The position numbers and the translations under genes were made by a program. The notes beneath the pieces were generated by a model. It saw only the letters and a program-made list of their open reading frames with translations, made no database searches and was not told the origin of the DNA. A DNA stretch of 64,000 nt, taken from assembly GCA_028288765.1 (NCBI GenBank), contig JAQGHQ010000591.1:1-64000 (forward strand). The letters run 5' to 3'. Source of the stretch: Gemmataceae bacterium. GTDB lineage: Bacteria; Planctomycetota; Planctomycetia; Gemmatales; Gemmataceae. Numbering within the stretch: the stretch's first letter is position 1; each line of letters begins with the position of its first letter. Below are positions 27,259 through 36,102 of the stretch, one piece after another.

Positions 27259-28389
27259 TCACTGCCCCCCGCTCACCCACCCCCGAACGTACTCATCCGC
27301 AAGCCGCCGGCTGAACCGGGCGGCGCCACCCGGCAGGAGGTGGTGGCTGTCGGCGAACTCCGCTTCCCCGAACCCGCCCGCGGCGTCGAACACCGGCACC
27401 TCGTACTCGCGCCGGAGCGCACCGAGATACGCCGCCAGCGTCTCCCGGGCCCCGGGCGGGTACCAGCTGCCGAACGCCGGCCCCTCGGGGGTCAGATAGA
27501 ACGCGACCGGGATGCCCCCGGCCTTGCACCGGACGAGGATGTCGCGGAGAGCGCGGTCGGAGGTCGCGCCGATCCGGTACCCGGCGAGCTGGCGGACGTA
27601 CGACTCGCCGGCCCGGGCGACGTTCTTCTCCCGCTCGGCGGCGGGCACTGCGTCGTGCGGGTACGCGAGCCAGCCGCGGGGGTCGAGCCGATCCCACTGG
27701 AAGTCGATCCGGTTCGCCGTCGGCAGCCAGCCCGGCCGCCAGTGGTTCATCAGCGTGAGCCGGAGCGAGTACCACGGCGCGAGCCGGTTCCCGGCCCAGG
27801 TCCGCTGGACCGCGGCAGGGTGCGCGGCGTAGGGGGCGAGCCGTCGCACGTCCCCGGCCCCGAGCCGGGGCCCCCACAGCTTCATCATGTCTTCGGCCGG
27901 GCCGTCCCCCACCAAAGCCGCCGGGAACAGCTCGACCAGCAAGAACGCGGGCTTCACCCCGGCGTCGAGGAGGCGGAAGGTGGTCAGGAGGATCTGGAGC
28001 GGCCCGGCCCCGGTCTGGCCGAAGTTGTACACCAAGGGCGACCCGGGCTCGTCCGGGAACCCCATCGCCGCCGGGCTCAGCCCCATCAGCGTGCGGGAGC
28101 TGCCGACGGCAACGACGAGCGGGCGGTCGGGGTGCGCGTCCCGCAGCCGCCGGATCTGGTGCAGCCGGTGCCCGTACTCCGGGTCGCGCCACTCCGGCTT
28201 CATCGTCTCGACGGCCAGCCCCATCCCGAGCTGGGCGGCGACGACCAGGGCGAGCCCCGTGAACACCGCGGTCCGGGCCTGACGCCTGGAGGTCAGTGAA
28301 AAGTGAAAAGTGAAAAGTGAAAAGTGAAAAGACGGAGGAACGGGTTGGCCCGGGGCCACTCGTTTCGGGCGGAGCAATCTTGCCAACAT
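27259..28389 (-). CDS. SGNH-like O-acylation protein, paralog 5 of 5
   Basis: A 376-residue membrane-anchored protein, last of five tandem paralogs. An N-terminal transmembrane segment (AVFTGLALVVAAQLGMGLAV) is followed by RDPEY, VAVGSSRTLMG with the presumed nucleophile Ser, FNFGQTGAGP, a WYSLRL motif, and near the C-terminus DSHHLLPGGAARFS with the Asp-x-x-His pair of SGNH folds. This places it with AlgJ/AlgX-type or DUF1574 proteins that attach or remove acyl groups on extracellular glycans. The N-terminus is odd: about 12 residues rich in Phe/His/Ser are encoded by a GTGAAAA array. ATG 28389 is preferred; a GTG at 28407 overlapping the previous stop (GTGA) is the alternative. Confidence 0.75.
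   Translation of the reverse strand: MLARLLRPKRVAPGQPVPPSFHFSLFTFHFSLTSRRQARTAVFTGLALVVAAQLGMGLAVETMKPEWRDPEYGHRLHQIRRLRDAHPDRPLVVAVGSSRTLMGLSPAAMGFPDEPGSPLVYNFGQTGAGPLQILLTTFRLLDAGVKPAFLLVELFPAALVGDGPAEDMMKLWGPRLGAGDVRRLAPYAAHPAAVQRTWAGNRLAPWYSLRLTLMNHWRPGWLPTANRIDFQWDRLDPRGWLAYPHDAVPAAEREKNVARAGESYVRQLAGYRIGATSDRALRDILVRCKAGGIPVAFYLTPEGPAFGSWYPPGARETLAAYLGALRREYEVPVFDAAGGFGEAEFADSHHLLPGGAARFSRRLADEYVRGWVSGGQ
28296..28331. repeat. GTGAAAA heptamer array inside a coding region
   Basis: Five uninterrupted GTGAAAA units. On the minus strand they are read in frame as repeated Phe-His-Phe-Ser-Leu within the N-terminus of the last SGNH paralog. Related units surround the junction with the previous gene (28398-28425), occur near 17330-17360, and build the hairpin at 49493-49590. 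Confidence 0.9.
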
Positions 28390-28403
28390 GCTTCGGTTAC
28401 TTT

Positions 28404-29543
28404 TCACTTTTCATTTTTCACTGATTTGACCCACGGCCCGACGCACTCCCGGCCGAATCGCTTGCTGAACGCCTCCGCCCCCGGCCCGAGCAGGTGGTGC
28501 CCGTCCATGAACGCGGCCTCGTCGTCCACCCACCCGGACGCGTCGAACACGGGGACGCCGAACTCCCTCGACAGCCCGGCGAGGTACGCCGTGATCTGCC
28601 CGCGGACGGCCGGCGGGTACCACCCGCGGAAGGTCGGGGATTCGGGCATCAGGAACAGCGCGGCGCGGGCCCCGCGGGCCCGGCACTCGCCCAGCATGTC
28701 GCGGTACGCCCGGTCGTTCACGGGGGTGACCCGGAAGTCGGCGAGGAGCCAGGAGTACGTCTTGCGGGCCACGTCCAGCGCCACCGCCCGCCGGGCGGCC
28801 GGCCAGTCCGCCGGGTAAAACGGGGACCACCCGAAGAGCCGCATGTCCGCCCAGAGTGCGTCCGACCGGTTCGGGCCGGGCGGGAACAGGTCGGCGCACC
28901 CCCAGTTCGCCAGCAACGGGACCCGGAGCGTGTACCACGACTTGACCCGGGCCCGGGCCCACTCGCGCGGAATCTTTCCCGGGTCGGAATGGTACGGGCG
29001 GAGCCGGGCGAGGTCGGCGTACCCGAGCCGCGGGGCCGGGATGCGGTACTCCATCGGCCCGGGGTCGGCCAGCACCGGGGGCAGCACCTCGATGAGCACG
29101 TACTCGGGCGCGACGCCGGACGCCAGTAGCCGGGCGAGGTTCAGCCGCTCGCCGACCGGGATGGCCCCCGACTGGACGCAGTCGAACGGGAACGGGTCGG
29201 TCGGGCCGGTCCCGAGTTCGAGACCCTCCGGGCTGAGCCCCATCTGCGGCCGCGACCCGCCGATGATCGCGATCAGCGGCCGGGTGGGGGCGTTCATATC
29301 CCGCCACCGTGCCACCGCCGTCAGCCGCTTCTGCCGGTGGAAGTATTCCGGGTCGCGCCACTCCGGCCGCGACGTTTCCACCACCACCGCCAGCCAGACG
29401 TGAGCGATGCCGACCGCGACGACGGCGGTGAGGACCGCCGCCCGGGCTCTCCGCCGCCCGGTGGCCGCAGGTGCCCGCCGGGCGGAAGTCCGCCCGGCGG
29501 ACCACGGGTGCACAACCGACCGGACCAGCGCGGCGGCGGTCAT
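28404..29543 (-). CDS. SGNH-like O-acylation protein, paralog 4 of 5
   Basis: A 379-residue paralog. One transmembrane segment (AVLTAVVAVGIAHVWLAVVV) lies at about residues 36-55, then RDPEYFHRQ. The nucleophile block is IIGGSRPQMGL, here GGSR instead of GSSR. QSGAIPVGE and SWYTLRVPL follow, and the Asp-His block is MDGHHLLGPGAEAF near the C-terminus. The active domain should lie outside the cytoplasmic membrane. ATG 29543 has GGAGGGGACC upstream and overlaps the preceding stop by ATGA, indicating translational coupling. The last residues (VKNEK) are encoded by GTGAAAA-type repeat sequence, suggesting that the original 3' end was changed by a repeat. Confidence 0.78.
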   Translation of the reverse strand: MTAAALVRSVVHPWSAGRTSARRAPAATGRRRARAAVLTAVVAVGIAHVWLAVVVETSRPEWRDPEYFHRQKRLTAVARWRDMNAPTRPLIAIIGGSRPQMGLSPEGLELGTGPTDPFPFDCVQSGAIPVGERLNLARLLASGVAPEYVLIEVLPPVLADPGPMEYRIPAPRLGYADLARLRPYHSDPGKIPREWARARVKSWYTLRVPLLANWGCADLFPPGPNRSDALWADMRLFGWSPFYPADWPAARRAVALDVARKTYSWLLADFRVTPVNDRAYRDMLGECRARGARAALFLMPESPTFRGWYPPAVRGQITAYLAGLSREFGVPVFDASGWVDDEAAFMDGHHLLGPGAEAFSKRFGRECVGPWVKSVKNEK

Positions 29544-30682
29544 GGTCCCCTCCGGAGGTCCGGGAACGTGGCGGCGACAGCCGGGCCGAACTTCCGGGTG
29601 AACTCGGCCGCCCCCTGGCGGGACAGGTGGAACCCGTCCACCAGGTATCCGTCCTCCATCCACAGCCGGGCGTCGATCAGGGGGATATCGAGTTCCCGGC
29701 ACAGGGTCGCGAGGTAGCCCTGGGCGGCCTGCTCGACCGCGGGCGGCATCCACGACCGGAACTCCGTCGCTTCCGGCAGGTACGCGAACGCGACCTTCGT
29801 TCCGTTCGCCCGGGCGAGCGCGACCGACTCGCGGAGCGCCCGCTTGGCGAGCGGGTGGATCGTGTACCCCTGGAACTGGTCCCGGTAGATCTTCCCGCAG
29901 TGCGCCAGCCGGACCCCCCGCGCCTTCGGGTCGGGCGGGTACTTCTCCTCCAGCCCCGCGAGCCAGCCCCACTCGTCGAGCATCCCCCACGCCATTTCCA
30001 TCCGCTTGTCCCAGGGCTGCCACCGGGGGAGGGTCTGGGCCATCAGCCGGTGCCGGGTCTCGTACAGCGGGTGGAAGCGGTCGCGGAGCATCAGCCGTTC
30101 CGTCTCGGCCGGCCGCGCGAAGTATTCCCGGACGAGTGGGCGGTCGCGGTCGGACAGCCGGGCGTGGTCGATCCGGTCCGGCTCGAAGTACGGCCCGTCC
30201 TCCCGGAGGAACGGCGGCCAGTATTCCAGGACCACCGCGTCCGGGCGGAGGCCGTCGGCGTACACCCGCCGGAGGCACATCAGTTCCATCATCGGCCCGC
30301 TGCCGACGAGCGACATGTTGAACAGGAGCGGGTCGGGGTGGTCGGCGCGGGCCGGCCGGCTCTCCTCCCACGCCTCCGGCCGTAAGCCCATCGACGCCCG
30401 CGAACTGCCGACCACGAGCACGACCGGGCGGCCCGGGTTCTCGGCGATCCGCTCCCTCAGCCGGCCGACCCGCCGGGCGTACTCCGGGTCGCGGAGCCCG
30501 GGCCAGACCACGTCGATCGCGAGAAACGCTCCGGCCTGAAGCCCGACGGCCGCGGCGATAAACCACCCCACGGCCCGCCGGGCAGTCCGCCGGCCCGGCC
30601 GGACCGCGGGCCCGGGCCGACCGCCGGGGCGCCCGGGCCGGGCCGGGAGGACGAGCTTGGCGAGCAGCGGGACGAGGTTCAT
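29540..30682 (-). CDS. SGNH-like O-acylation protein, paralog 3 of 5
   Basis: A 380-residue paralog starting MNLVPLLAKLVLP, with a transmembrane segment (AVGWFIAAAVGLQAGAFLAI) near residues 38-57. It has RDPEYARR, VVGSSRASMGL for the nucleophile, FNMSLVGSGP, and a C-terminal VDGFHLSRQGAAEF in which the Asp-x-x-His spacing of the family is changed (DGFH). It differs most from its neighbours in the central region. ATG 30682 overlaps the stop of the gene before it by ATGA. Probably periplasmic, acting on the same or a related glycan as the other four. Confidence 0.78.
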   Translation of the reverse strand: MNLVPLLAKLVLPARPGRPGGRPGPAVRPGRRTARRAVGWFIAAAVGLQAGAFLAIDVVWPGLRDPEYARRVGRLRERIAENPGRPVVLVVGSSRASMGLRPEAWEESRPARADHPDPLLFNMSLVGSGPMMELMCLRRVYADGLRPDAVVLEYWPPFLREDGPYFEPDRIDHARLSDRDRPLVREYFARPAETERLMLRDRFHPLYETRHRLMAQTLPRWQPWDKRMEMAWGMLDEWGWLAGLEEKYPPDPKARGVRLAHCGKIYRDQFQGYTIHPLAKRALRESVALARANGTKVAFAYLPEATEFRSWMPPAVEQAAQGYLATLCRELDIPLIDARLWMEDGYLVDGFHLSRQGAAEFTRKFGPAVAATFPDLRRGP

Positions 30683-31875
30683 GGGGTCGGGCGGGGTTGA
30701 GGATCGAGGGGCCGGGCGAGCCACGGGGCGAGGGCGTCGCGGGCGAGCCGGTCCGTCAGGACGTCGGCCCCGGGCCCGGTCAGGTGGTGGCCGTCCCCGA
30801 TCAGGTCGTCCGGCACCCACGTCCGGGCGTCGATCAGGGGGGCGTGGTATTCCGCCGACAGGCCGGCGAGTACGGCGTCGAGTTCCCGCAGCCCGGCGGC
30901 CGGGTACCAGCTGCGGAACGCGGCCGATTCCGGCGTCAGCAGGAGGGCGGCCTTCCAGCCCGCGGCCCGGCACGTCTCGAGCGTGTCGCGAACCGCGGGG
31001 GTTCCGAGGCCGGTCGGGCGGTACCCGGGGAAGTAATCGGCGTACTGCCGGCGGGTCAGTTCGAGCAATACCCGACGGTCCTCGTCGGAAACGGTCCGGA
31101 GCCGGGTGAACCCGTACCCGTCCGGCTCGTGCCCGCCGTTCAGCCGGATGTTGTGCATCAGGAAGAACGGCGCGTACCGGTCCACGAGCAGGAACCGGTA
31201 CTCGTACCACGGGGCGAGCCAGCCCCGCGGGCCGTGGGCGGGCGGGATGTCGGCGGGGAACCCCGTGCCGCGGGCGAATTCCAGTTCGTCCGGGCGGAGC
31301 CGGGCCGGGAGCAGCCACCGGCCCTCGGGCGGGTCGGGCCGCTGCCCGGCGAGGAACACCGGGTGGACCTCGATCAGCACGAAGTCGGGCTTCGCCCCGT
31401 TCTGCACCAGTCGGCGGGCGTACACCGCGTTCGTGAGCGGGCCGGCCCCGGCCTGGGCGAAGTTGAACGCCGTGACCGGGCGGCCGAGCCGGGCGGTCAG
31501 GTTCGGCCCCAGCGCCCCGGTGTCGACTCCGTTCAGGGTTCGGGATGACCCGACGAACATGACGGTCACCGGCCGGTCGGCCGGCGGGGTCGTGGGGTCG
31601 GGGAAGAAGGCGGGGTGTGTGCGGAACAGCGCGAGCTTGTCGAAGTAAAGCGGGTCGCGGATCGGCGACCGCTCGGTGTAGATGCCCCACCCGAGGCCGA
31701 GCTGGGCGCCCAGACAGGTCACCAGTCCGGCTGCCAGGGCGACAGCGGCCCGCCGGCGGCGGGACCGGGTACCCGCCGGCATCGGGACGGAACCGGTGTT
31801 CCGCCCCGGGGGGGAACTGGGGAAGCGCCAGCGGCGGAGCGTCAGACGCATGAAAACCACTCGGACGGCGGACAC
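30679..31875 (-). CDS. SGNH-like O-acylation protein, paralog 2 of 5
   Basis: A 398-residue paralog with a basic N-terminus and one transmembrane segment (AALAAGLVTCLGAQLGLGWG approximately). It has RDPLYFDK, FVGSSRTLNGV (Ser nucleophile), FNFAQAGAGP, APWYEYRFLLVDRY and C-terminal GDGHHLTGPGADVL. A GTG start at 31875 is taken because GAGG lies upstream at good distance and it follows the previous gene by 17 bases; ATG 31851 would shorten it by eight residues. Same strand and tight spacing as the whole cluster. Confidence 0.76.
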   Translation of the reverse strand: MSAVRVVFMRLTLRRWRFPSSPPGRNTGSVPMPAGTRSRRRRAAVALAAGLVTCLGAQLGLGWGIYTERSPIRDPLYFDKLALFRTHPAFFPDPTTPPADRPVTVMFVGSSRTLNGVDTGALGPNLTARLGRPVTAFNFAQAGAGPLTNAVYARRLVQNGAKPDFVLIEVHPVFLAGQRPDPPEGRWLLPARLRPDELEFARGTGFPADIPPAHGPRGWLAPWYEYRFLLVDRYAPFFLMHNIRLNGGHEPDGYGFTRLRTVSDEDRRVLLELTRRQYADYFPGYRPTGLGTPAVRDTLETCRAAGWKAALLLTPESAAFRSWYPAAGLRELDAVLAGLSAEYHAPLIDARTWVPDDLIGDGHHLTGPGADVLTDRLARDALAPWLARPLDPQPRPTP

Positions 31876-31892
31876 GGCGGCCCTCGGCTACC

Positions 31893-33059
31893 TCACCGGC
31901 CCGGGGGCGGGCCCGGCCCCCGGGGGCGGAAGAACGGCAGGATCACTTCCCGCAGCAGGCGGTCGGAGAACGCCTCCGCCCCGGGCCGGAGCATGTGGTG
32001 CCCGTCGGTGAACGCGGAATCCGGGAGCCACGTCCGGGCGTCGATCAGGCCGCACCCGTGTTCGGAACACAGCCCGCTCAGGAACTGGTACAGCCGCGCG
32101 GTCGTGGCCGGCGGGTAGAGCGCCCGAAACCCGGCCGACTCCGGCATCAGCACCAGCTGCGCGGGGATGCCCTGTTCGCGGCACAGGGCGAGCAGGTCGG
32201 CGAGGGCCTTCGCCCCGCCGCCGGTCGGGTGCATGTCGGCGAGAACGGCCTTGTACTCGGCCGCGGCCCGGCCCAGCGCGGCCTCGTACTCCTCGGGCGT
32301 GACCGAGTCGGTGATCGGGCTGCTCCACCCGAGCTCGTCGCAGCTGCGGCTCCAGTCGAACCGGAGGTGCCACGGGAGGGCACTGGGGGCGAGCCGGCCG
32401 AGGAGCGGGAACCGGCTCGTGTACCACGGGGTGAATACCGACCCCCGCCACTTCTTCCTCACCTCGGCGGCCGGGAACCCGTATCCGATCACGGCCTCGG
32501 CCTCGGCGTGCCGGAGGCGGTCCCCGAACAGGAACCGGGCCTCCAGCGGGCCGGCCGGGAGGGCGGGCCCGACCGGGACGTCGGCCAGGGTCGGCGGGAG
32601 GACTTCGACCAGGAGCAGGGCCGGGCGGTGCCCGTCGGCGATAAGCCGGCGGAGGTACACCAGGTGGGTCACCGGGCCGGACGCCGGGATGCCGAAGTTG
32701 AACGCGACCGCCGGCCCGCCGAGGGCCGGGGCGAGGTGCTCGTGGACGCGGCCGGCGTGGAAGGCGAACCCGGTCCGGGACGTGCCGAGCATCACCACCG
32801 CCGGCGCACCGGGGTTCGCCTTCTCCTGTCGGGCGAGCCGGAGTTCCTTGTCGGCGTACCCCGGGTCGCGGAGGTACAGAGACAGCTCGGTCGCCACCCC
32901 GAGGGCCAGTTGCAGCACCACGGCCGCCGCCGCCCCGACCGCGACGGCGACGGCCGCCTTCGGCCGCCGGTCCCGGGGTACGGGCGGGGCCGCCGGCGGC
33001 CCCGGTCGGGCGACCAGGGCCGAGCGGAGCCGGCCGGCAACTCGTGTGGTGAGGTTCAA
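31893..33059 (-). CDS. SGNH-like O-acylation protein, paralog 1 of 5
   Basis: A 388-residue paralog, first after the MBOAT gene. Transmembrane segment (AVAVAVGAAAAVVLQLALGV) at about residues 36-55, RDPGYADKE, MLGTSRTGFAF with Ser94 as presumed nucleophile, FNFGIPASGP, TPWYTSRFPL, and TDGHHMLRPGAEAF with Asp352 and His355. A TTG start at 33059 is used: it yields MNLTTR, matching the MNLVPL start of paralog 3, and no ATG lies near. A GTAGGGTGGG hairpin lies between this gene and the MBOAT gene, so it might be a partial transcription stop within the operon. Confidence 0.76.
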   Translation of the reverse strand: MNLTTRVAGRLRSALVARPGPPAAPPVPRDRRPKAAVAVAVGAAAAVVLQLALGVATELSLYLRDPGYADKELRLARQEKANPGAPAVVMLGTSRTGFAFHAGRVHEHLAPALGGPAVAFNFGIPASGPVTHLVYLRRLIADGHRPALLLVEVLPPTLADVPVGPALPAGPLEARFLFGDRLRHAEAEAVIGYGFPAAEVRKKWRGSVFTPWYTSRFPLLGRLAPSALPWHLRFDWSRSCDELGWSSPITDSVTPEEYEAALGRAAAEYKAVLADMHPTGGGAKALADLLALCREQGIPAQLVLMPESAGFRALYPPATTARLYQFLSGLCSEHGCGLIDARTWLPDSAFTDGHHMLRPGAEAFSDRLLREVILPFFRPRGPGPPPGR

Positions 33060-33088
33060 GGGCTCGTTTGGTCTTCTGGTGTCTTCTG

Positions 33089-33122
33089 GTAGGGTGGGTC
33101 GAGTCTTCGAGGCCCACCCTAC
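33089..33122. repeat. GTAGGGTGGG hairpin, short copy
   Basis: GTAGGGTGGGTC and its imperfect complement GGCCCACCCTAC around GAGTCTTCGA. It shares its ends with the hairpin at 16463-16514. It separates the MBOAT gene from the SGNH paralogs and is preceded by a short direct repeat GGTCTTCTGGTGTCTTCTGG. Confidence 0.75.
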
Positions 33123-33138
33123 GTAAATCCGGCCGGGT

Positions 33139-34713
33139 CTAGAAGGTGAAGTAGATGAATGAGCTCCCGCTATCCGGGGCGAGGACCATCGCCGCGCACA
33201 GGCAGACCGCGTACCCGAACCCGAGCACCGGGCCCGGAATCCGGGCGTAGGCCCGTTGCCACAGCCCCCGGCTCACGACCAGGTGGCAGATCAGCACGAA
33301 CCCGGCCGTGTACCACAGGCTCCGGTTGTGCAGCGGCAGCGCCAGCCCCAGATGGAGGCTGAACATCCGCTCGTACATGGTCAGGGCCTTTTCGAGTCCG
33401 CTCCGCCCGAGGGGGAACTTCTCGGTCGGCGGGCTGTTCGGCTGGAACAGTACCCAACACAGGCACACGCAGAAGAACGTGAGCAGCACCCGGAACCCGG
33501 TCCCGAGGGTGGTCTGGAGCGCGGCGTCGAGCCGCGGGCGGGCCTGGGCGAAGTCCTTGAACTGGCGGTGGAGGATCAGCAGAAGCCCGTGGGCGACGCC
33601 CCACAGCACGTACGACCATGCGGCCCCGTGCCACAGCCCGCCGAGGGTCATCGTGATCATCAGGTTCCGGTAGTTCAGCCACCGGCTCCCGCGGCTCCCG
33701 CCGAGTGGGATGAACAGGTAGTCGCGGAGCCAGGTCGAGAGCGAGATGTGCCACCGCCGCCAGAACTCGCTCACGTTCGCCGAGATGTACGGCATGTTGA
33801 AGTTGTTCGTCAGCTTGTACCCGAGCAGGTGGGCGAGGCCGATGGCCATGTCCGAGTAGCCGGAGAAATCGCAGTAGATCCGGATCGCGTACGCGAGGAC
33901 GGCCATCCACACCGCCCCGGTGTTGTAATCCTGCGGGTTCTGGAAGATCGGGTCCGAGAACACCGCCATCCGGTCGGCGATGGCCATCTTCTTGAACACA
34001 CCCATCAGGAACAGCTGGACCCCGACCTGCATTCGCACCCAGTTCCACCGCTTCGGCCGGCGGGTCTGGGTCAGGAAGTCCCCGGCCCGGACGATCGGCC
34101 CGGACACCAGATGCGGGAGGAACAGGATGAACAGCAGGAACCGCGGCAGGCTCGTCTCGGCCCGGATCTTCCGCCGGTACACGTCGACCGCGTAGCTGAT
34201 CGCCTCGAACGTGTAGAAACTGATCCCGAACGGGACGAACAGGGCCAGGGCCTTCAGGTCGAGCTTGGCGTACTCCGGGTCGCGGCCGAGCCGGACGAGC
34301 GCGTCGTGCAGCTCGTTCAGGAAGAACCCGCGGTACTTGAAGTAGCACAGGATACCGAGGTTCATGGTGATGCTAACGATCATCACCGTTTTGCGCAGGC
34401 CCTGCCGCCGGGACGCATCCATGAGCCGGCCGAACAGATAGTCGGCGAGCGTCGTCGTCGTGACCAGGAACGCGAGTTCCGCGCTCCACGCGGCGTAGAA
34501 ATTGAAGCTAGCGGCCACCAACACCCAGATCCGGGTCATCTGCCATTTCCGGGGGATCGACCAGTACAGGACGAACACCCCGAGGAAAAACAGCAGGAAC
34601 GCCTGGGTGTGGAAGAACGGCTCGGGCAGCAGATCGTGCAGCCAGCGGAAGTAGAGGAACTCGGAGGCGGGGCCCTTGTCGGCAGCCGAGTTCGCGAGCA
34701 GGGTGAGCGACAT
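33139..34713 (-). CDS. MBOAT family O-acyltransferase (AlgI-like)
   Basis: A 524-residue polytopic membrane protein of the membrane-bound O-acyltransferase family. Typical motifs: FLPHLVSGPIVRAGDFL, EFWRRWHISLSTWLRDYLFI, PLGGSRGSRW and GLWHGAAWSYVLWG with the family His at residue 362. About ten or more hydrophobic segments are visible. AlgI-like proteins hand an acetyl group across the cytoplasmic membrane to periplasmic acetyltransferases. The next five genes on the strand code for such candidate partners, so this is probably the first gene of an O-acylation operon. ATG 34713 is chosen over an in-frame TTG two codons upstream. The polysaccharide or other acceptor is not identified. Confidence 0.95.
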   Translation of the reverse strand: MSLTLLANSAADKGPASEFLYFRWLHDLLPEPFFHTQAFLLFFLGVFVLYWSIPRKWQMTRIWVLVAASFNFYAAWSAELAFLVTTTTLADYLFGRLMDASRRQGLRKTVMIVSITMNLGILCYFKYRGFFLNELHDALVRLGRDPEYAKLDLKALALFVPFGISFYTFEAISYAVDVYRRKIRAETSLPRFLLFILFLPHLVSGPIVRAGDFLTQTRRPKRWNWVRMQVGVQLFLMGVFKKMAIADRMAVFSDPIFQNPQDYNTGAVWMAVLAYAIRIYCDFSGYSDMAIGLAHLLGYKLTNNFNMPYISANVSEFWRRWHISLSTWLRDYLFIPLGGSRGSRWLNYRNLMITMTLGGLWHGAAWSYVLWGVAHGLLLILHRQFKDFAQARPRLDAALQTTLGTGFRVLLTFFCVCLCWVLFQPNSPPTEKFPLGRSGLEKALTMYERMFSLHLGLALPLHNRSLWYTAGFVLICHLVVSRGLWQRAYARIPGPVLGFGYAVCLCAAMVLAPDSGSSFIYFTF

Positions 34714-34876
34714 GGCCAACCATCCTTGGTCGTGGTCGCGCCCGCCCTCCGGGCAGGCAACCGCAGGCGGCGACTATAGCGGAACCCGGAAAAACGGGTC
34801 AACCCCGGTCGGCGGGTGGGTCGGCGCGAATAAGGTAACGGCGGGGAACAGGTTTCCGACGTTTCGGGGTGGCGCG

Positions 34877-35986
<1,110 letters not shown>

Positions 35987-35994
35987 GATCTGAA

Positions 35995-36102
35995 AAGATC
36001 TCACGCAAAGTCGCAAAGACGCAAAGAGGACCAAGAAGACCCCGAGCAAGCGGATTTTCCGTCTTCTCTTCTTTGCGACTTTGCGTCTTTGCGTGAGATC
36101 TT
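35995..36102. repeat. TTTGCGTC-type inverted repeat
   Basis: Arms of about 35 bp: AAGATCTCACGCAAAGTCGC followed by AAAGACGCAAAGA, and on the right the near-exact complement ending GCGTGAGATCTT. Placed precisely between convergent purM and the formyltransferase gene, it may act as a bidirectional transcription stop. Similar TTTGCG repeats occur in many bacterial genomes. Confidence 0.85.

Noticed and set aside
28296..28331. GTGAAAA array as a possible CRISPR
   Set aside because: Units are 7 bp and directly adjacent without spacers; no cas gene is in the window. It is a simple tandem repeat.
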